Source: an uncultured Pseudoflavonifractor sp. (lineage in GTDB: Bacteria; Bacillota; Clostridia; Oscillospirales; Oscillospiraceae). Taken from it: a DNA stretch of 51,954 nt. The notes beneath the pieces were generated by a model, which saw nothing but the letters and a program-made list of their open reading frames with translations, ran no database searches and was not told the origin of the DNA. A program made the translations under genes and the position numbers. Shown in pieces: positions 48,671-51,954 of this stretch (position 1 is the first letter of the stretch; the number at the start of each line of letters is the position of its first letter). Location: contig CAJFTA010000007.1 in NCBI GenBank assembly GCA_904419835.1, positions 1 through 51,954 on the forward strand, in the 5' to 3' direction.

Positions 48671-50233
48671 ATGCTGAGCGCCAATACTATCTGGATCGCT
48701 TTTGGCCTTTACATGTGCTTCCTTATCGGCGTGGCAGTCTACGTTACGCTGAAGGAGCGCCGTCAGAAGAACAAGGGAAGCCTGCTGACCGCATCCGTGC
48801 CCTGGCCGGTGCTGGTCATGACCTATATCGCGTCCCTGATGAGTACCTGGGTGTTCTTCGCCGGCCCCGGCGCCTACTACCGCGGCGGTCTGGGCTACTG
48901 GATCTCCGAGATGAGCTACATCGCCCTGTTCCCCATTATCGCCCACTTTACCATGAACAAGGTGTGGATCGTCAATCAGGAGAAGGGCGGTACGCTGGTT
49001 ACCCCCGCAGACTTCTACTATGAGCGCTTCAAGAGCAACGCGCTGCGCACTATCCTGGGCATCATCTTCCTGGTCTCCGCCGTGCCCTACGTCACCTCCA
49101 CCCTGGTGGCCATCGCTCAGGCGGCCCAGTACGCCACCGACGGCGCCATCAACTACCGCATGGCCGTCATCGTCATCGGCCTGACCATGACGATCTTCGT
49201 GTGTATCGGCGGCATGAAGTCCGCCGCCATGGCGGACACCGTTCAGGGCCTGCTGTTTATCGCCATGCTGTGGGTCATTGTCATCGCCTGCCTTATCGTG
49301 GGCTTTGGCGGATCCCTGCCCGCGGCGGTGGGCAACCTGTGGGAGAACACGCAGTCGTTCTTCTCCTATCCCGGCCCCTCCGGCTGGACGCCCTACGCGG
49401 CCCGGTTCGGCTATCCCTTCTCCTGCGCCATCGGCTGGACCATCATGCTGCCCCATGTCTTCGTCCGTTCCGGCTATTTTGGCGACAACATGAAGACCCA
49501 GCGCAAGCTGTCCTTCCTCACTCCTGTGCTCCAGGCTGTGGTATGGACCGGCACCATGATGATCGGCCTTATCGGTCTGGCTCTGGTCAGCAACATGACC
49601 GCCTCCGAGTCCGAGCTCATCATCCCCTATCTGGTGAAGAACTTCGTGCTGGACTTCAGCCCCGTGCTGGCCACCGTGCTGATGATCGGCTTCTTTGTGG
49701 GTTCCGCCGCCGTGGGACTGTCCACCGCCAACGCCTTCCTGGGCGTCAGCGCCGCTATTGTATCCTCCGATCTGATCAAGAATACCTTCCATATCAAGGT
49801 GCCTGAGAAGAAGGAGACCATGGTCAACCGGGTTATCATCGTGGTCATCGGCCTGGTGTCCACCGTCCTGGCCATCAATCCTCCCGATCTGATCTTCACC
49901 CTGATTATGTTCTCCATCGCCATTGTAACGCCGCTGTTTTCCGTGCTGGTGTTCGGCCTGTACTGGAAGAAGGCCACCAAGCAGGCCGCCATTGTGGCCT
50001 CTATCGTGGGCACGGTGCTGGTCCTCATGACCTACTTTGTGTGGAACGTGGGCGACACCTGGTACGGCGCCTTCGGCCTCCTGGGTTCTACCGTTACAAT
50101 GTTTGTGGTCAGCCTGGTGACCAAGCAGCCCGAGAGCGACGCCGCCCCCTTCTACGCCACACTGGAGGCCGGCATGAACCGGTTCTATGAGGTCAAGAAG
50201 GCGAAAAAGGCCGCTAAAGCGGCGGAAAAGTAA
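48671..50233 (+). CDS. Sodium:solute symporter (SSS family)
   Basis: Secondary transporter predicted to bring in a solute with sodium. The 520-residue product has about 13 hydrophobic segments. SSS family hallmarks include the TYIASLMSTWVFFAGPGAYYRGG segment, the ICIGGMKSAAMADTVQGLLF region (typical GGxxaVxxtDxxQ), and FVGSAAVGLSTANAFLGVSAA with the TM8 Ser/Thr residues that hold sodium. The C terminus is Lys/Ala-rich. Quaternary-amine importers are more often BCCT or ABC types; an SSS carrier suggests a proline-betaine-like or carboxylate-bearing substrate, which is inference. It lies between mttB and the UroD-thioredoxin gene. Confidence 0.93.
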   Translation: MLSANTIWIAFGLYMCFLIGVAVYVTLKERRQKNKGSLLTASVPWPVLVMTYIASLMSTWVFFAGPGAYYRGGLGYWISEMSYIALFPIIAHFTMNKVWIVNQEKGGTLVTPADFYYERFKSNALRTILGIIFLVSAVPYVTSTLVAIAQAAQYATDGAINYRMAVIVIGLTMTIFVCIGGMKSAAMADTVQGLLFIAMLWVIVIACLIVGFGGSLPAAVGNLWENTQSFFSYPGPSGWTPYAARFGYPFSCAIGWTIMLPHVFVRSGYFGDNMKTQRKLSFLTPVLQAVVWTGTMMIGLIGLALVSNMTASESELIIPYLVKNFVLDFSPVLATVLMIGFFVGSAAVGLSTANAFLGVSAAIVSSDLIKNTFHIKVPEKKETMVNRVIIVVIGLVSTVLAINPPDLIFTLIMFSIAIVTPLFSVLVFGLYWKKATKQAAIVASIVGTVLVLMTYFVWNVGDTWYGAFGLLGSTVTMFVVSLVTKQPESDAAPFYATLEAGMNRFYEVKKAKKAAKAAEK

Positions 50234-50317
50234 GAGCCCTGCCGTTTATATCACTGCATTCTGAGGGGCCGGAGGAGAAACCCTCCGGCTCCCGGTCTGG
50301 AAAGGAATTATATCATT

Positions 50318-51676
50318 ATGGGTAAGGAACTGATTTTTAAGACCATGCGTCACGAGCCCACCGAGCGGGTGCCCTGGGTTCCCTTTGCGGGTATCCACTC
50401 CGGCAAGCTTAAAGGTTATACCGCCGAGGAAATTCTTCAGGACGGCCAGAAGCTCTACGAGTGCCTGATGGAGGTGGCTCGGCTCTACGGACCCGACGGT
50501 ATGCCCATTATGTTCGACCTCCAGCTGGAGGCGGAAATTCTGGGCTGCGACCTGATGTGGGCCAAGGACAACCCGCCCTCCGTGGCCAGCCACCCCTTTG
50601 AGGGGGACAATAAGGGGATTCCCTGCCGCTGCAAGCTGCCCACCCCTGAGTCCGGACGGATTCCCGTCATGCTGGAAGCCATGACCAAGCTGAAGGCCTC
50701 CGTCGGCGACGACATTGCCCTCTACGGCCTCATCTGCGGCCCCTTCACCCTGGCCTCCCATCTGCGGGGAAGCGAGATCTTCCTGGATATGCTCATGGAT
50801 GAGCAGTATGTCCGCGACCTGGTGAGCTACTGCGCCGAGGCCTCCATCCGGATGTGCGACTACTACATCAACGCGGGTATGGACGTCATCGCGGTGGTAG
50901 ACCCCCTGGTCAGCCAGATCGCCCCCGAGTCCTTCGACGCCATGCTGGCCGACTCCTTCAAGGCGGTGTTCGACTACATCCGCAGCAGGGGCGTGTTCTC
51001 CTCCTTCTTTGTGTGCGGCAACGCCACACCTCAGCTGGAGGTCATGTGCAAGACCATTCCCGACTCCATCGCGGTGGACGAGAACGTGGATTTTGTCTAC
51101 GGCAAGAGCGTGTCCGACAAGTACAACATCGCCATCAGCGGCAACATCCCCCTGACCACCGTCATGCTCCACGGTACACCCAAGGACAACATGAAGTACG
51201 TGGTGGATCTGCTGGACAGGGTGGAGGACCACCGCAACATGATCATCAGCCCCGGCTGCGACATGCCCTACGACGTGCCTGTGGAGAACACGGTGGCCTG
51301 CTCTCAGGCGGTGAAGAATACCGAGCAGTGCCGCGAGATGCTCAAGGACTACACCGGTCCCGATGACAGCGGCATCCAGATCGAGCTGCCCGATTACGAG
51401 CACCTGGAGCGTCCTTTCATCGAGGTCTTTACGCTGGATTCCACCCAGTGCGCCGCCTGTACCTACATGATGGCCGCCGCACAGGCCGCCAAGGACTATT
51501 TTGGCGACAAGATCGACATCATCGAGTACAAATATACTATCCGCGAGAACGTGGCCCGCTGCAAGAAGATGGGCATCACCAACCTGCCCACCATGGTCAT
51601 CAACGGCCAGATCCGCCACGTCTCCATGATTCCAGACGGCAAGGCCCTCCGGGAGGAGATTGAGGCGCTGCTGTAA
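50318..51676 (+). CDS. UroD/MtaA-family methyltransferase domain fused to thioredoxin-like domain
   Basis: A 452-residue two-domain protein. Residues 1-345 form a UroD/MtaA-type barrel, whose relatives move methyl groups from corrinoid proteins to coenzyme M or another thiol/pterin. Visible blocks are RHEPTERVPWVPFAGIHSG, GPFTLASHLRG, FVCGNATPQLEVMCK, DENVDFVYGK and SPGCDMPYDVPVENTVA. Zn-type MtaA uses H-x-C and a later Cys; here Cys233 and Cys314 are kept, but the His position is Phe231. Residues about 366-452 are a thioredoxin/glutaredoxin-like domain with Cys378-Ala-Ala-Cys381 and the cis-Pro loop at Pro424 (NLPTMVING). The tail could reduce a disulfide, carry a thiol acceptor, or protect cobalt chemistry. 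Last gene of the operon; function of the fusion unknown. Confidence 0.88.
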   Translation: MGKELIFKTMRHEPTERVPWVPFAGIHSGKLKGYTAEEILQDGQKLYECLMEVARLYGPDGMPIMFDLQLEAEILGCDLMWAKDNPPSVASHPFEGDNKGIPCRCKLPTPESGRIPVMLEAMTKLKASVGDDIALYGLICGPFTLASHLRGSEIFLDMLMDEQYVRDLVSYCAEASIRMCDYYINAGMDVIAVVDPLVSQIAPESFDAMLADSFKAVFDYIRSRGVFSSFFVCGNATPQLEVMCKTIPDSIAVDENVDFVYGKSVSDKYNIAISGNIPLTTVMLHGTPKDNMKYVVDLLDRVEDHRNMIISPGCDMPYDVPVENTVACSQAVKNTEQCREMLKDYTGPDDSGIQIELPDYEHLERPFIEVFTLDSTQCAACTYMMAAAQAAKDYFGDKIDIIEYKYTIRENVARCKKMGITNLPTMVINGQIRHVSMIPDGKALREEIEALL

Positions 51677-51807
51677 GCGCCCCGGCACAACTTTGGTTTA
51701 GTGCGGAGTGCCCGGCGTACAGCCGGGCGGAAGAAGATTTGCGCAGATCTTCACAGAGATGAATCGATGCCAGTCAGTTCACTTTGCCGCATTAAATATC
51801 TCCCTCA

Positions 51808-51856
51808 GAAACACACAGAGCGCCCGGCTTGGGGAGCCGGGCGCTCTGTGTGTTTC
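51808..51856 (+). terminator. Terminator after the methyltransferase operon
   Basis: A perfect 22-bp stem (51808-51829 with 51835-51856) with a 5-base loop; the descending arm ends in TGTGTGTTTC. It lies about 130 bases after the fusion gene. Two smaller stems (GCCCGGC/GCCGGGC at 51710-51728, and GAAGAT/ATCTTC-type at about 51733-51752) precede it. No gene is visible between 51677 and 51954. Confidence 0.85.
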
Positions 51857-51954
51857 AGCCTGTCAAAAAACCTTGGTTGAACAGAATCGGGCTGTGTCGG
51901 GGCGGGGGAGCGCGAGGGGGCAGCCGCCCGCCTCGCGTGGAATCGAATGCCCCG

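Noticed and set aside
51857..51954. Another gene at the right edge
   Set aside because: The last 100 bases are GC-rich with no start codon, ribosome site or family sequence; no tRNA-like fold was seen.

Overview
The window is a high-GC, gene-dense stretch of a chromosome from an anaerobic, endospore-forming Firmicute. It carries PolC, a HisZ plus short-HisG pair, Rex, a sporulation sigma-G gene and a small Cys/Gly-rich coat-like gene. Gene content and base composition best suit a gut Clostridium of the Oscillospiraceae (Flavonifractor/Pseudoflavonifractor/Intestinimonas type). That placement is inference, because no rRNA or other phylogenetic marker was compared.

Regions. (1) 1-7540: arginine operon argG (3' part only)-argH-argC-argJ-argB-argD-argF, ending at a strong bidirectional terminator. 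(2) 7587-8978: two leftward genes, a GNAT acetyltransferase and a DegV lipid-binding protein. (3) 9265-20141: an essential-gene run pyrH-frr-uppS-cdsA-dxr-rseP-ispG-polC, interrupted by a palindromic repeat (10601-10685) and a MITE-like element (14686-14851). (4) 20322-26811: histidine operon hisZ-G-D-B-H-A-F-I-E with a clear sigma-A promoter and terminators on both sides. (5) 26915-31004: Fe-alcohol dehydrogenase, nitroreductase, rex, an SLH lipoprotein and a 51-residue Cys-rich gene. (6) 31094-36889: divergent gltX/trpS with overlapping -35 boxes, then a TagO/WecA-like transferase, a UDP-GlcNAc 2-epimerase and a membrane-anchored unknown. (7) 36895-40190: three leftward unknown genes, a YfcE-like phosphoesterase, coaX and sigG. 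(8) 40416-51676: a divergent corrinoid methyltransferase locus.

Region 8 is the accessory system of interest. Leftward lie a PocR-AraC regulator, a MetH-activation-like protein, a RACo-type [2Fe-2S]/ASKHA corrinoid activator and a COG0523 GTPase with an altered metal motif. Rightward lie two corrinoid proteins, a non-pyrrolysine MttB-superfamily methyltransferase, a two-helix membrane protein, a sodium:solute symporter, and a UroD/MtaA-type protein fused to a thioredoxin-like domain. The parts fit this scheme: the symporter imports a methylated compound, probably a quaternary amine; MttB moves a methyl group to Co(I) of a corrinoid protein; RACo and the MetH-like protein repair oxidised cobalt; and the UroD-thioredoxin protein takes the methyl group or does an unknown redox-linked step. 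The substrate and the role of the fusion cannot be read from sequence. The fusion also lacks the usual zinc-ligand histidine.

No CRISPR array, tRNA, rRNA, complete insertion sequence or recognisable riboswitch was seen.
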